In this document: piece by piece, positions 26,832-36,045 of the stretch
How the letters are laid out: each line of letters opens with the position of its first letter
Numbering within the stretch: the first letter of the stretch is position 1
Source: Providencia stuartii
GTDB lineage: Bacteria > Pseudomonadota > Gammaproteobacteria > Enterobacterales > Enterobacteriaceae
Length of the DNA: 64,000 nucleotides
Direction: 5' to 3'
Assembly (NCBI RefSeq): GCF_029277985.1
Contig: NZ_CP119546.1
Location: forward strand, 682,001-746,000
The notes under the pieces: model-generated
Database searches by the model: none
What the model was told of the DNA's origin: nothing
The model's input: the letters and a program-made list of their open reading frames with translations, nothing else
Position numbers and translations under genes: made by a program

Positions 26832-27711
26832 TCGATGGATGACACCAAGCTTAATCGCAATGAGCTTGAGTGGCGTTCTGTTATCACAAGCGTCGTATGC
26901 AGACGTGGAATTGCCGATTGTGCCAGCCAGTGTGATGAAGCAGTCTGCTACTGCAAATCCACCGGTTCAAAGCAATTCGGTTGCAGCGGATACGCCAACA
27001 ACGCTACTGATGACACCGGGGGTTAATGAACTGATCCCTGTAGCACTTGGTCATCTGAATCGAATTGTGACGCCGTTTGAATCGCCTCAGGTGAGAACAA
27101 CCAGTGATGCTCAGACGCAAATCAAGGGGAATGTTGTATATGTAGCCACGGACAAAGAATCACCGGTTTCACTTTACATCACACCGCCTGGTCAGGAAGC
27201 GCCCGCATTATCAGTCACCTTAGTACCTCGTCGTATTCCACCGCGTGAAATCACCTTAGCTATTGATGGTCAGCAGTGGCCTATTAAGGGCGTCGTGAAC
27301 CGAAAAGCCGCCACTTGGGAAACGGCTCAACCATACGTCGATAGCTTACGTGACTTACTCAGAAGCCTTGCATTAAATGAGTTACCACAAGGCTATGACA
27401 TCCGTTTAGCTGGCCAAACTGACACAAGCCCGAAATGTTTTCAGCCGGGCTTAAAGTTTGGTTTTAAGCAGGGGCAAATTGTGACGGGACATTACTTCAC
27501 AGTCTATGTAGGACTGGTTGAAAGCTTTGCCGATGAGCCGATAGAAGCCAGTGAAATAGCCTGTCATGCACCAGATATAGTGGCAAGCGCTTACTGGCCT
27601 CGCAATATCTTATTGCCGGGTGAAAAGACTGAGTTGTATGTGGTTGTTCGCAATCATCGTGAAGAACCAGTGGAAAGTCAGCGACCTTCGCTTTTTGTGG
27701 GAGGTAAGTAA
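26815..27711 (+). CDS. traK: TraK, secretin-like T4SS outer-membrane core protein
   Basis: 298 residues from ATG 26815, with GGAGGG 6 nt upstream (the adjacent ATG 26812 is too close to it). A signal peptide ends near SQASYA. The centre contains LRDLLRSLALNELPQGYDI, typical of TraK/VirB9-like proteins that build the outer ring with TraV and TraB. It overlaps the end of traE and is followed by traB after 2 bp. Confidence 0.93.
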   Translation: MRTKISRWMTPSLIAMSLSGVLLSQASYADVELPIVPASVMKQSATANPPVQSNSVAADTPTTLLMTPGVNELIPVALGHLNRIVTPFESPQVRTTSDAQTQIKGNVVYVATDKESPVSLYITPPGQEAPALSVTLVPRRIPPREITLAIDGQQWPIKGVVNRKAATWETAQPYVDSLRDLLRSLALNELPQGYDIRLAGQTDTSPKCFQPGLKFGFKQGQIVTGHYFTVYVGLVESFADEPIEASEIACHAPDIVASAYWPRNILLPGEKTELYVVVRNHREEPVESQRPSLFVGGK

Positions 27712-27713
27712 CG

Positions 27714-29003
27714 ATGAAAGCACAATGGGAACAAATGAGCCCGAACATGAAGCGGGGTCTATCGGTTGCTGGTATTGCTGGTGGTCTGATCCTTATGGTG
27801 ATGGTGTTTTCACCTAATCCTGACGATGGCTCAAGCAGTCGGAACCGGCAGGAAACGATCCGGCACATTCTTACGGATACCAATACTCGTGATGTTGGGG
27901 TCGATAGTTTGGCTGCGAACGTAAAACTACTCAGTGAGCGCAATGAACAGTTACGTCGTGAAGTTGAGCGCTTGCGTCGTGACGTCGATTCAGGACGGCT
28001 AAGCCCAGGTTCGCCTTCTATACCAAGTGAGGTCAATGCGGAGCTGGCCCGCCTTAGAGCGGAACTTGATGATGTTCGCGCAGGAGGTGATGCAGCAGTT
28101 GAAGGCACAAATAGCCGTTTTGAAGTGCCTTTATCTGCCATGGAATTACCCAAAGACGAAAAGCCTCTGCCGTCTAACCCAGACGACTATTTTGCCAATG
28201 CGCCGCTGCCTGATCCGCTCTATCAGCAGCCAGCCAATGGCCAAGGTACACGAGCACGAGATGTTCCATTGCCGCCAATCACGATTCGTATGATAGAGCC
28301 TGAAGTGGTTGCTGAACCAGAGGTTGCTGTGCAAGAAGCGCCGCCTTTGTATCTACCGGCGGGCAGCATCATCTCAGGTACTTTGATCACCGGTTTGGAT
28401 GCACCTACTCACGAGTCCGCAAGACGCGAGCCTTTTCCTGCATTGCTGAGGATTCAAAAGGAAGCCATTTTACCCAACCGATTTAGAGCGGATATCAAAG
28501 AGTGTTTCTTGATCGCCGCAGGTTACGGTGATTTGAGCTCTGAGCGTGCTTATTTGCGAGGCGAGACCATTTCATGTGTGAGAGAAGATGGTGGCGTCAT
28601 TGAAACGCGACTGGATTCTTATGCCGTGGGTGAAGACGGCAAAGCTGGTATTCGTGGCCGATTAGTGTCGAAACAAGGCCAGCTGGTGGCCAAATCGATG
28701 ATGGCCGGATTCCTTCAGGGCTTGGCTGGCGCATTTGATGTGAATCCTGTACCAACGATTCAGACGGGTAATGCCGGTGATACTCAGCTGTACCAGCAAG
28801 TCATGAGCCAAGAAGCATTACAAGGCGCTGCGATTAAAGGCACAGGTAAAGCATTGGATCGAGTGGCCAAGTTCTATTTGGACATGGCTGAAAATATGTT
28901 CCCAGTCATAGAGGTAGACGCTGCAAGGAAAATTGAAGTCATAGTCACTCGTGGGGCCTCGTTGTCATTGGCCACTTCACAAGGGGTAGGTGCAAGAAGA
29001 TGA
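27714..29003 (+). CDS. traB: TraB, T4SS VirB10-like scaffold protein
   Basis: 429 residues. One N-terminal membrane helix (residues 18-36), a coiled coil (residues 60-90, KLLSERNEQLRREVERLRRD), a Pro-rich periplasmic section (residues 150-215) and a C-terminal TrbI/VirB10 domain (LPAGSIISGTLITGLDAPT onward). It spans both membranes and senses energy from the ATPases. Stop and the upstream part of traV overlap. Confidence 0.95.
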   Translation: MKAQWEQMSPNMKRGLSVAGIAGGLILMVMVFSPNPDDGSSSRNRQETIRHILTDTNTRDVGVDSLAANVKLLSERNEQLRREVERLRRDVDSGRLSPGSPSIPSEVNAELARLRAELDDVRAGGDAAVEGTNSRFEVPLSAMELPKDEKPLPSNPDDYFANAPLPDPLYQQPANGQGTRARDVPLPPITIRMIEPEVVAEPEVAVQEAPPLYLPAGSIISGTLITGLDAPTHESARREPFPALLRIQKEAILPNRFRADIKECFLIAAGYGDLSSERAYLRGETISCVREDGGVIETRLDSYAVGEDGKAGIRGRLVSKQGQLVAKSMMAGFLQGLAGAFDVNPVPTIQTGNAGDTQLYQQVMSQEALQGAAIKGTGKALDRVAKFYLDMAENMFPVIEVDAARKIEVIVTRGASLSLATSQGVGARR

Positions 29004-29077
29004 AAAAATCCTGCATGTTGCTAACCGATCGAAGTCCGTTTCAGAGAATAAGATGTGTATCCAGAGGAGAGTTAACC

Positions 29078-29650
29078 ATGACGACATCAATGCAGAACAA
29101 CCCAAAGCACCAGTCAAAACAGTGGTCTAAAGCTGGATTACTTTTATTGGCAGTCGGCTCAACCTTATTGTCTGGCTGTAGTTCATTGGGTCTTGGGAGT
29201 AGTGAATATGGTTGCCCAGGTATGCCTGACGGTGTGCGCTGTTTATCCGCTCGTGAAGTCTATGAGCTTACCAGTAATGGCGCTGCACCCAAGACGATTG
29301 ATGCTGTGGCGACTCGAATTGGTTCTCCCTCGGGGTATTCACAATCTGATTTAGAGACAGGACTGCTGAGCCATCCAGCATTACCTGAGACGCAGCAATC
29401 TGCACCTATTCGCATTCCTTCAAGGGTGATGCGAATTTGGATTGCGCCTTGGGAGGATGACCGTGGAGATCTGAATTTATCCAGCTACGTGTTTACCGAA
29501 ATTGAACCGCGCCGGTGGGATATTGGGGTGTCAGCACCTCGAACGGTTTCGCCAGTGCTACGTCCACTTCAGACTCAAAGCGATTCTGCCTTAGCGGGAG
29601 CTGATGGTAAGCGCGATAACTTGAGTATCTACGGAGAAACTAACGAATGA
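29078..29650 (+). CDS. traV: TraV, T4SS outer-membrane lipoprotein
   Basis: 190 residues from ATG 29078, which has AGAGGAGA 7 nt upstream. An earlier in-frame start at 29000 would place 26 extra residues before the signal and has no clear ribosome site. The lipobox LLSGC puts the acylated Cys at residue 34. The mature part is rich in Ser/Pro and has the CPGMPDGVRC pattern of TraV. It anchors the secretion core in the outer membrane with TraK and TraB. The stop overlaps the traA start. Confidence 0.93.
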   Translation: MTTSMQNNPKHQSKQWSKAGLLLLAVGSTLLSGCSSLGLGSSEYGCPGMPDGVRCLSAREVYELTSNGAAPKTIDAVATRIGSPSGYSQSDLETGLLSHPALPETQQSAPIRIPSRVMRIWIAPWEDDRGDLNLSSYVFTEIEPRRWDIGVSAPRTVSPVLRPLQTQSDSALAGADGKRDNLSIYGETNE

Positions 29651-30033
29651 CAAATGCAGTTCGCAGCATTCAGACTCAGCGCCTAATGACCATTGGTGCG
29701 CTTGGTTTAATGGCGTTAATGATTTCGGAGCCCTCATTTGCGGGCACCGGTGGTGATGCTTTCACTGATGTGTGGGATACTCTAAAAGATTGGACCCAAG
29801 GTACTTTGGGACGGATCGTAGCGGGAGCCATGGTTCTGGTGGGTATTGTGGGCGGTATCGCTCGCCAAAGCTTGATGGCTTTTGCCTTGGGCATTGGTGG
29901 CGGTATGGGTCTCTACAACACACCAACCGTCGTTGAAAGTGTTATGTCTGCAACTTTACCTGTCGTTGCCAGCACTCAAGAAGTCATTGGCACAACAGTT
30001 CCAGCAATCAGCGCCGTCTTACTGGGCACCTGA
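29647..30033 (+). CDS. traA: TraA, conjugative pilin precursor
   Basis: 128 residues with a long signal peptide ending near EPSFA, then a mature pilin of about 95 residues with two hydrophobic stretches (AGAMVLVGIVGGIA and ALGIGGGMGLYN). It is the last gene of the traL-traA operon. A strong terminator hairpin follows 43 bp downstream, which marks the left edge of hotspot 2. Confidence 0.9.
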   Translation: MTNAVRSIQTQRLMTIGALGLMALMISEPSFAGTGGDAFTDVWDTLKDWTQGTLGRIVAGAMVLVGIVGGIARQSLMAFALGIGGGMGLYNTPTVVESVMSATLPVVASTQEVIGTTVPAISAVLLGT

Positions 30034-30075
30034 ATGTGAGCTATATTAGGCAGTTCACTTAAGGCAATCAAACTT

Positions 30076-30120
30076 AGGTCTACACAACATCGGGTTATTG
30101 GTGATGTTGTGTAGACCTTT
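30076..30120 (+). terminator. Rho-independent terminator after traA
   Basis: A perfect 15-bp stem (GGTCTACACAACATC at 30076-30090 with its complement at 30102-30116) encloses an 11-nt loop and is followed by TTTT. It ends the traL-traA operon. Confidence 0.85.
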
Positions 30121-30164
30121 TCATTTCAGCGACGCCACATTAACGAACTTGGTTTACATTATTT

Positions 30165-30255
30165 GGTATATTAATACCTAAAGTGTTAAAATTCCTATCG
30201 TAATAAACTATATGGTTTATACTGTTCGTGATATTCATACTTTGGGTGTTAAAAT
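30165..30255 (+). promoter_or_regulatory. Repeats in the leader of the AbiE-like pair
   Basis: GGTAT-ATTA-ATACC forms an inverted repeat at 30165-30178. GTGTTAAAAT occurs at 30183-30192 and again at 30246-30255, the second copy running into the preferred start codon. AbiEi antitoxins bind repeats in front of their own operon, so these are candidate operator sites. Confidence 0.4.
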
Positions 30256-31045
30256 GTCATCTAAAATAAACTGGCTTATTGCTCATACTTCTCCTGGTGC
30301 GCTAGTACTTCAGCAATGGCTGACTGAAAACGGCGTGAGCTACTCGTTGGCTCAAAAGTACGCGCAGAACGGTTGGCTGAAGAAGCTTAGTTCTGGTGTG
30401 TACTATCGTCCAAATGCGCAGGGCGATATAAAGCCAACTTGGGTTGATGCCATTCAAGCATTGGATGTGCAATTGGGCGTTTCAGTTCATTTGGCTGGAT
30501 TGAGCAGCTTAACTCACCAAGGACTGAGTCACTATTTACAGCTGAACAAAGAGCAAGTTTGGATTTGCGTTAAAAACAAGTCGTCCTTACCGAAATGGTT
30601 TCGTGAATTCCCTTATCAGAATTGGTTTTACTGTGGAAACCATAAGCTTGAAGTGAATCCCGAGAAGGATTTGAAAAGGATCACGGTTAAAGAGAAAGAA
30701 CTCACTGTCAGCTGTGCAGAACTTGCTGCCTATGAAGTGGTAGATGCGATTGGAAAGCTGATTTCATTTGAGCATGTCGCAGAATTATTTCAGGGTTTAG
30801 TCAATCTTAGCCCTAGAAAAGTACAAGATATTCTTGAACGAAGCAGCTCTGTTCAGGCAAACCGAATATTTCTATTTCTGGGTCGATACTACGATCACCA
30901 GTGGGTCAATCGCATAGATGAAACAAGAATTAAATTGGGTGCAGGAAAGCGGCAGGTTGTCGAAAAAGGACGTTTTGATGAGCGATATCAAATCACAGTG
31001 CCAGAGATATTAAGCGTCAAAAAAGGTGAACAACATAATGGATAA
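30254..31045 (+). CDS. mosA: AbiEi-type antitoxin / regulator (MosA-like)
   Basis: 263 residues from ATG 30254, where the conserved family start SSKINWLIAHTSPGALVLQQWL begins. An upstream in-frame ATG at 30212 would add 14 residues. The N-terminal winged helix (SYSLAQKYAQNGWLKKLSSGVYYRP) is typical of AbiEi, and the remainder is the AbiEi C-terminal domain. It is the antitoxin of a type IV toxin-antitoxin pair and probably represses the operon. It sits in hotspot 2, where SXT carries mosAT, a pair that stabilises the element. It overlaps the toxin gene by 8 bp. Confidence 0.85.
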   Translation: MSSKINWLIAHTSPGALVLQQWLTENGVSYSLAQKYAQNGWLKKLSSGVYYRPNAQGDIKPTWVDAIQALDVQLGVSVHLAGLSSLTHQGLSHYLQLNKEQVWICVKNKSSLPKWFREFPYQNWFYCGNHKLEVNPEKDLKRITVKEKELTVSCAELAAYEVVDAIGKLISFEHVAELFQGLVNLSPRKVQDILERSSSVQANRIFLFLGRYYDHQWVNRIDETRIKLGAGKRQVVEKGRFDERYQITVPEILSVKKGEQHNG

Positions 31046-31976
31046 AGATAGCCCATATTACAAACAGGTTTCCTTGCTCATAAGACTGCTTCCTGTGGTA
31101 GCAACAGAGACGGTTTTTGCACTTAAAGGTGGCACCGCCATTAATTTATTTGTGAGAGATTTTCCTCGGTTATCTGTAGATATTGATCTTGCTTATCTTC
31201 CACTTGAACCAAGAAATGAGGCTTTGATTAATGTCAGGGCTGCATTGCAGCGCATTACAGACAGAATCAATACTCAACCAGATATCAGAGCGGCATTTCA
31301 GGATAATAAAGCTGATGAACTGAGAATCGTTGTATCAAGTCCGGTTGCGACGATCAAAATTGAAGTGTCGCCCGTCGCCAGAGGTACATTGCATAGTGCA
31401 GAAATAATGCCAGTTCAAGAGTCTGTTGAAGACGAGTTTGGTTATGCTGAGATTCAGGTAGTCAGTCTTCCCGATCTGTATGGTGGAAAATTGTGTGCTG
31501 CAATGGATCGCCAACATCCTCGCGACTTATTTGATGTGCGTATGTTACTTGGCAGTGAAGGGATTTCGAGAGAGATTTTGGTGGGTTTTTTAACCTATAC
31601 ATTAAGTCACCCTCAGCCTATTAATGAAGTCATGTCGCCAAACTGGCAGCATCTGAATGAGAAATTTCAGGCAGAATTTGACGGAATGACTTTTGAAAAA
31701 GTTGAATGCGAAGACTTAGCCTCTGTTAGGCCCATGATGTTAATTGAACTGCAAAAACATTTCACAGAAAGGGATCATGCTTTCCTTATGTCATTCAAAA
31801 GAGGGCAACCTGACTGGGCATTGTTTGACTATCCTAATGCAGCAGACTTGCCAGCGATTCGTTGGAAGTTGCAGAACATTAACAAATTGGCAAAGAATCA
31901 AGCAAAACATCAAGAGCAATTAGATAAATTGAAGCAAGTGCTTGATGATTGGCTTGTTAACGCAAACGCCGAGTAA
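31038..31976 (+). CDS. mosT: AbiEii-type nucleotidyltransferase toxin (MosT-like)
   Basis: 312 residues from ATG 31038 (a GTG at 31026 is also in frame). The nucleotidyltransferase core is clear: FALKGGTAINLF near residue 29, then RLSVDIDLAYLP near 46 carrying the metal-binding Asp pair, and later LPDLYGGKLCAAMDRQHPRDLFDV. Such toxins inhibit growth when the antitoxin is lost. By analogy with SXT MosT it would prevent loss of the element, and AbiE systems also give abortive phage resistance. Confidence 0.88.
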   Translation: MDKDSPYYKQVSLLIRLLPVVATETVFALKGGTAINLFVRDFPRLSVDIDLAYLPLEPRNEALINVRAALQRITDRINTQPDIRAAFQDNKADELRIVVSSPVATIKIEVSPVARGTLHSAEIMPVQESVEDEFGYAEIQVVSLPDLYGGKLCAAMDRQHPRDLFDVRMLLGSEGISREILVGFLTYTLSHPQPINEVMSPNWQHLNEKFQAEFDGMTFEKVECEDLASVRPMMLIELQKHFTERDHAFLMSFKRGQPDWALFDYPNAADLPAIRWKLQNINKLAKNQAKHQEQLDKLKQVLDDWLVNANAE

Positions 31977-32015
31977 TTCGTTTATAACAAACCTCAACGA
32001 GCTATAAGCCCCCTA

Positions 32016-32105
32016 GTTAGATTGCGATTTCTTCAATCTATCTAACCGAGTCCACATAGGACAACTGCATAGACTGGAGCCTCGATTTACATTAACGAGG
32101 ACTCC
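32016..32105 (+). promoter_or_regulatory. Two-hairpin leader of dsbC, second hairpin covers the SD
   Basis: A first inverted repeat (GTTAGAT at 32016-32022 with ATCTAAC at 32040-32046) is followed by GGAGCCTCG (32076-32084) pairing with CGAGGACTCC (32096-32105), one base bulged. The 3' arm includes the CGAGGA ribosome site. The layout resembles the leaders of the 47.9-56.2 kb block. Confidence 0.6.
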
Positions 32106-32107
32106 TC

Positions 32108-32800
32108 ATGCGAAAACTATCTCCAATTATTCTGGCGCTTGCGCTGTCTCCTTTGGTTCAAGCTGAACCAGTGTCTGAAGTGTCGCCCGTTGGCAAAATT
32201 GACGGCATGGTTTCTTTGCCGGTCACGGGTATGAAAGCGGTTGAAAGCAATGGCCGTATTGTTTTCATGTCAGACAGTGGCCGGTTCGTCATTGATGGCA
32301 CGCTCTATGATGCCTGGTCGAAAAAGCCGCTTACTAGCCTTGAAGAAATTCGAGAAGCAGGAAACACGCTGGACTTAAGTCGTCTTGGCTTAAAAATGGA
32401 TGATTTGAACCCACTGACGCTGGGCGAAGGCAAAAAGAAAGTGGTGGTCTTTGTTGATCCACGATGCCCGCACTGCCATGAGCTTTTGAAACAAGCTTTA
32501 CCGCTAACCAAAGAATACACCTTCCAAATACTCCCTGTGCCAGTGCTTGGTCCTGATTCAGAGCGTCAGGTTCGCCAGCTTGGCTGTGCGCGTGACAAAA
32601 AAGCGGCCACCGATGCATTGCTCAATGGTCGAATTAGTAACTTAGAGCAGGATGATACCTGCAACTTAGAGCCAATGCAGCGTACCTTGGTGACGGCTCA
32701 AATCCTGGGCATTCAAGGTGTGCCTTTCATCGTCGCCAATGATGGTCGCATCAGCCGAGGCCGTCCTTATGATCTTTCTGCTTGGTTGGAGGGGCGTTAA
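32108..32800 (+). CDS. dsbC: DsbC-like periplasmic disulfide isomerase
   Basis: 230 residues with a signal peptide ending near LVQA. The thioredoxin-type active site VDPRCPHCHEL places the redox pair at Cys120 and Cys123. It probably keeps cysteine-rich mating proteins, such as TraN and TraU, correctly folded in the periplasm. It opens the dsbC-traC-traN operon on the right of hotspot 2. Its stop overlaps the traC start. Confidence 0.92.
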   Translation: MRKLSPIILALALSPLVQAEPVSEVSPVGKIDGMVSLPVTGMKAVESNGRIVFMSDSGRFVIDGTLYDAWSKKPLTSLEEIREAGNTLDLSRLGLKMDDLNPLTLGEGKKKVVVFVDPRCPHCHELLKQALPLTKEYTFQILPVPVLGPDSERQVRQLGCARDKKAATDALLNGRISNLEQDDTCNLEPMQRTLVTAQILGIQGVPFIVANDGRISRGRPYDLSAWLEGR

Positions 32801-35199
32801 TGAAAGCCTCTCTGTATTCAGGGCAACGCGCTTCAGAGCTATTGCCAGTATTGGCCTATTCAGACGATGAGCAACTGTTTTTCATGGAAGACCAAAGTGT
32901 TGGCTTTGGTTTTCTATGTGACCCATTGCCGGGTGGTGATGAGTCTGTTGCAGACAGGGTTAATGTTCTTCTCAACAACGACTGGCCAAAAGACACTTTG
33001 CTGCAATTTGGCCTGTACGCCTCGCCTGATATTCAAACCGACCTTCAGCGCATGATGGGCTTAAGGCATCGTCAATCCGACCCATTGCTCAGGGCGTCGA
33101 TACGCAAACGTGCGGATTTCCTCGATGGGGGCACGGTTCGACCAATAGAGGAATCGACCCAGACACAGGTACGCAACTTTCAACTGATCGTCACCTGCAA
33201 ATTGCCTTTGGAAAGTCCTATACCGACTGAGCGTGAATTAAGTCGAGCATCCGCGCTTCGAGCTTCTTTCTCGCAGGCGCTGGCAACAGTTGGTTTTCGA
33301 GTTAATGAGATGACTGACCGAAATTGGCTCGCAGCATTAAGTGCGCAGCTTAACTGGGGAAAAGATGCTTCTTGGCGTAATCCATCACCAGTCCGCAGTG
33401 AGGCTGATAAACCACTTCGAGAGCAAGTGTTGGATTATGACCGAGCTATCAAGGTGGATAGCCAAGGTCTGATGCTGGGCGATTACCGAGTCAAAACCCT
33501 ATCGTTTAAGCGCCTGCCTGAGCGGATCTGGTTTGGTCATGCCGCAAGTTTTGCGGGCGATATGATGACGGGTAGTCGCGGTTTACGCGGCAGCTTTTTA
33601 CTGAATGTCACCATTCACTTTCCTTCAGCCGAGGCGATGCGATCTCGTCTAGAGACGAAGCGTCAATGGGCGGTCAATCAGGCCTATGGCCCGATGCTCA
33701 AGTTTGTGCCGGTGCTTGCAGCCAAGAAAAAGGGATTTGATGTTCTTTTTGAAGCCTTGCAAGAAGGTGATCGTCCTATTCGGGCAAACATGACCTTAAC
33801 GCTGTTTTCACCAACTGAAGAAGCGTCCATCAGCTCTGTTTCAAATGCTCGAACTTATTTCAAAGAACTCGGATTTGAGCTGATGGAAGACAAGTACTTC
33901 TGTTTGCCCATTTTTCTGAATGCCCTGCCATTTGGTGCCGACCGCCAGGCGATGAACGACTTGTTTCGATTCAAGACCATGGCGACACGACATGTGATCC
34001 CACTGTTGCCTTTGTTTGCAGATTGGAAAGGCACGGGCACGCCAGTGATTAACTTTGTTTCCCGTAATGGCCAGATCATGAGTGTGTCCCTTTATGACTC
34101 GGGCAGTAATTACAACTGTTGCATCGCGGCGCAATCGGGATCGGGCAAGTCTTTCCTGGTGAACGAAATCATCTCCTCCTACCTATCAGAAGGCGGGCAA
34201 TGCTGGGTGATTGATGTTGGCCGCTCTTATGAAAAGCTGTGTGAAGTCTATGACGGTGAGTTCTTACAGTTCGGGCGGGACAGTGGCATTTGCTTGAATC
34301 CGTTTGAAATCGTTGAGGACTATGACGAAGAAGCGGATGTGTTGGTTGGGTTATTGGCCGCAATGGCCGCACCTACGCAGTCATTAACCGATTTTCAGAT
34401 GGCCAACCTAAAGCGTCAGACCCGTGAACTGTGGGAGAAAAAAGGTCGTGCCATGTTGGTTGATGATGTGGCAGAGGCCTTAAAAAATCATGAAGACCGT
34501 CGTGTGCAAGACGTGGGTGAGCAGCTCTATCCGTTTACGACACAGGGCGAATATGGCCGCTTCTTTAATGGCCACAACAATATTCGCTTCAAAAACCGAT
34601 TCACCGTTCTGGAGTTAGAAGAGCTCAAGGGGCGTAAGCATCTACAACAAGTGGTGTTGCTTCAGCTTATCTACCAAATCCAACAAGAGATGTACTTAGG
34701 TGAGCGGGATCGTCGCAAGATTGTGTTCATTGACGAAGCCTGGGATCTGCTGACTCAAGGTGATGTCGGTAAGTTCATCGAGACGGGTTACCGTCGATTT
34801 CGAAAATATGGCGGCAGCGCTGTAACGGTAACGCAGTCGGTCAACGATTTGTATGACAGCCCTACAGGTAAAGCCATCGCTGAAAACTCGGCCAATATGT
34901 ACCTGCTTGGTCAAAAAGCCGAAACCATCAACGCGCTCAAAAAAGAAGGCCGTTTGCCATTAGGTGAAGGCGGCTACGAATACCTAAAAACGGTTCATAC
35001 CGTCACGGGTGTCTATTCCGAAATTTTCTTTATTACCGAGATGGGCACCGGGATTGGCCGCCTCATCGTCGATCCGTTTCACAAGCTGTTGTACTCGTCC
35101 CGTGCAGAAGATGTAAACGCGATTAAGCAGTTAACGCGCAAAGGCCTTTCTGTTGCTGATGCCATCTCTCAGTTGTTGAAGGAGCGAGGCTATGAATAA
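32800..35199 (+). CDS. traC: TraC, T4SS assembly ATPase (VirB4-like)
   Basis: 799 residues from ATG 32800, which overlaps the dsbC stop. The N-terminal TraC_F_IV domain leads to a P-loop ATPase: Walker A AAQSGSGKSFLVNE near residue 445 and Walker B RKIVFIDEAWDLLTQ near 640. It sits on the inner face of the membrane and powers pilus assembly. The end overlaps the next gene by 8 bp. Confidence 0.95.
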   Translation: MKASLYSGQRASELLPVLAYSDDEQLFFMEDQSVGFGFLCDPLPGGDESVADRVNVLLNNDWPKDTLLQFGLYASPDIQTDLQRMMGLRHRQSDPLLRASIRKRADFLDGGTVRPIEESTQTQVRNFQLIVTCKLPLESPIPTERELSRASALRASFSQALATVGFRVNEMTDRNWLAALSAQLNWGKDASWRNPSPVRSEADKPLREQVLDYDRAIKVDSQGLMLGDYRVKTLSFKRLPERIWFGHAASFAGDMMTGSRGLRGSFLLNVTIHFPSAEAMRSRLETKRQWAVNQAYGPMLKFVPVLAAKKKGFDVLFEALQEGDRPIRANMTLTLFSPTEEASISSVSNARTYFKELGFELMEDKYFCLPIFLNALPFGADRQAMNDLFRFKTMATRHVIPLLPLFADWKGTGTPVINFVSRNGQIMSVSLYDSGSNYNCCIAAQSGSGKSFLVNEIISSYLSEGGQCWVIDVGRSYEKLCEVYDGEFLQFGRDSGICLNPFEIVEDYDEEADVLVGLLAAMAAPTQSLTDFQMANLKRQTRELWEKKGRAMLVDDVAEALKNHEDRRVQDVGEQLYPFTTQGEYGRFFNGHNNIRFKNRFTVLELEELKGRKHLQQVVLLQLIYQIQQEMYLGERDRRKIVFIDEAWDLLTQGDVGKFIETGYRRFRKYGGSAVTVTQSVNDLYDSPTGKAIAENSANMYLLGQKAETINALKKEGRLPLGEGGYEYLKTVHTVTGVYSEIFFITEMGTGIGRLIVDPFHKLLYSSRAEDVNAIKQLTRKGLSVADAISQLLKERGYE

Positions 35200-35539
35200 G
35201 TCCACGCTTTGGCCATTTATGGCCTCTATTACTTTGTCTATTGCAGGCAGCGGTTTAATGACCAGCTGGCTTTTAATGAAAACACTCGAACCCATCCACA
35301 GCCAGTTGGCGTTAAGTACGCCCATTGCAGTCGTGGATTTTGGGGAGGCGGTGTTGTCACTGGGCCCCAATGCCAGCGAACAAGACATCGAATCCAGGTT
35401 GCTTCAGACCAATCAGCAAATTGAAAAATTAAAAGCAGCCGGTTTTATCGTGCTGGATGCCCAAGCGGTGGTGGGTGCTGATGATTCCGTATTTGTGCCA
35501 GTAGGCTCAAAGGAGGTGTCTCATGCAGATACTCCGTAA
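35192..35539 (+). CDS. TrbI-like F-type transfer protein
   Basis: 115 residues: a short N-terminus, one membrane helix (residues 8-30) and a periplasmic part with AVVDFGEAV, a helical EQDIESRLLQTNQQIEKLKAAGFIVLDAQAVV, the pattern of F-plasmid TrbI-type proteins. Those influence pilus outgrowth and retraction. It overlaps both traC and trhF, so the genes are co-translated. Confidence 0.75.
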   Translation: MNKSTLWPFMASITLSIAGSGLMTSWLLMKTLEPIHSQLALSTPIAVVDFGEAVLSLGPNASEQDIESRLLQTNQQIEKLKAAGFIVLDAQAVVGADDSVFVPVGSKEVSHADTP

Positions 35540-36035
35540 AAGAATGCCTTGGCGGCCATACCTCATCCGGTTGACTGTTCTTGCGTTAATCATGGCCTTG
35601 GTAGGCACCTACGCCATGATGCGCTACCGAATAGGTATTGATACCCAGCAAGAGCGCTGCCTGCCTGATACCACGGTGTATCTGATTGACCTATGGAATA
35701 AAGAGCCCGTTAAGGATGGTTTGTATGCCTTCCACTCAAAAGGACTCGCTCCGTTATATAACGACGGTACTCGGATGCTGAAACGCCTAACAGGGATGCC
35801 TGGGGATGAAGTCAATGTGACGCCTGAGCATGTGCTGGTGAACGGTGCTGAAGTTTCTACCGGCATGGCATTAGCCCAGCGTCTTGGTGCGGCGGAATCA
35901 CAATTTAGCCGCTCATTGACGCTGCAAGAAAACGAATATTGGTTTTCCGGCGAGGCTGCTACGAGTTTCGACTCCCGCTATTGGAATGCCGTTAAGCGCG
36001 AGCAGATTGTTGGTCGCGCTTGGCCGCTTTGGTAG
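35523..36035 (+). CDS. trhF: TrhF, S26-type signal peptidase-like T4SS protein
   Basis: 170 residues with one membrane helix (16-33). It resembles RP4 TraF/leader peptidase S26: LKRLTGMPGDEV carries the expected general-base Lys87, and DGLYAF and VLVNG fit the fold. The nucleophile motif, usually Ser before Leu-Pro, reads ERCLP, so Cys46 takes the place of Ser. It may process the pilin or a partner. The gene overlaps its upstream neighbour, and traW follows after 10 bp. Confidence 0.82.
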   Translation: MQILRKRMPWRPYLIRLTVLALIMALVGTYAMMRYRIGIDTQQERCLPDTTVYLIDLWNKEPVKDGLYAFHSKGLAPLYNDGTRMLKRLTGMPGDEVNVTPEHVLVNGAEVSTGMALAQRLGAAESQFSRSLTLQENEYWFSGEAATSFDSRYWNAVKREQIVGRAWPLW

Positions 36036-36045
36036 GAGGTGGAAG

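Noticed and set aside
27497..28153. 218-residue minus-strand frame across traK and traB
   Set aside because: Antisense to two well-recognised genes in one operon; Ser/Arg-rich shadow.
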